The notes beneath the pieces are model-generated. The model worked only from the letters and a program-made list of their open reading frames with translations. It did no database searches and had not been told where the DNA came from. From Anaerolineae bacterium (GTDB lineage Bacteria; Chloroflexota; Anaerolineae; B4-G1; SLSP01): a stretch of DNA of 15,463 nucleotides. Positions 14,488-15,463 of the stretch are shown here, piece by piece. Made by a program: the position numbers and the translations under genes. The stretch's first letter is position 1; each line of letters starts with the position of its first letter. Location: NCBI GenBank assembly GCA_016927095.1, contig JAFGNI010000165.1:1-15463 (forward strand). Reading direction: 5' to 3'.

Positions 14488-15463
<976 letters not shown>

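Overview
The window is a densely packed, high-GC bacterial segment. Every gene I can support reads on the + strand. Twelve complete protein genes lie between two cut ones: the 3' end of a surface protein on the left and the 5' half of an NAD-dependent DNA ligase on the right. I see no rRNA, tRNA, CRISPR array, transposase or integrase. My best guess at the source is a Chloroflexota-like (Anaerolineae/Caldilineae type) genome. That rests on a DUF4397 protein with an LPxTG-type tail, PHP-fused DNA polymerase X, a single bacterial dynamin-like GTPase, many GTG/TTG starts and short intergenic gaps. It is an inference from gene content; no ribosomal marker is present.

Layout. (1) 1-261: C-terminus of a DUF4397 protein ending in LPATG, a membrane helix and a basic tail, followed by a strong intrinsic terminator (307-341). 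(2) 396-4668: a tight four-gene operon (CPD photolyase, TetA-like MFS exporter, membrane-anchored alpha/beta hydrolase, short SDR) with a good sigma70-type promoter at 340-367. Junctions overlap or are 2-10 bases apart. (3) 4711-6450: a dynamin-like GTPase with no clear Shine-Dalgarno sequence, a palindrome over its start codon, and a terminator at 6482-6508. (4) 6641-10005: five genes (DJ-1/PfpI protein, PNPOx-like flavoprotein, DUF4203-type membrane protein, lipoprotein, App1/DUF2183 HAD phosphatase), which read as a stress and envelope set. (5) 10224-12719: a membrane-anchored pentaheme cytochrome c followed by a ferric-reductase/NOX-type flavocytochrome b. (6) 12723-15463+: DNA polymerase X (polX) and DNA ligase (ligA).

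How they may work together. The most interesting unit is region 5. The flavocytochrome has the parts to take electrons from cytosolic NAD(P)H through FAD and two transmembrane hemes b, and the neighbouring cytochrome has five c-hemes tethered on the outer face of the membrane. The pair looks like a two-gene transmembrane electron outlet. PolX and LigA together can fill and seal short gaps, as in base excision repair, and photolyase adds direct UV repair, so DNA repair genes flank both ends of the window. The SDR of region 2 has Ala at the usual catalytic Ser position. The lipoprotein of region 4 carries two His-x-His motifs suggestive of a metal site.
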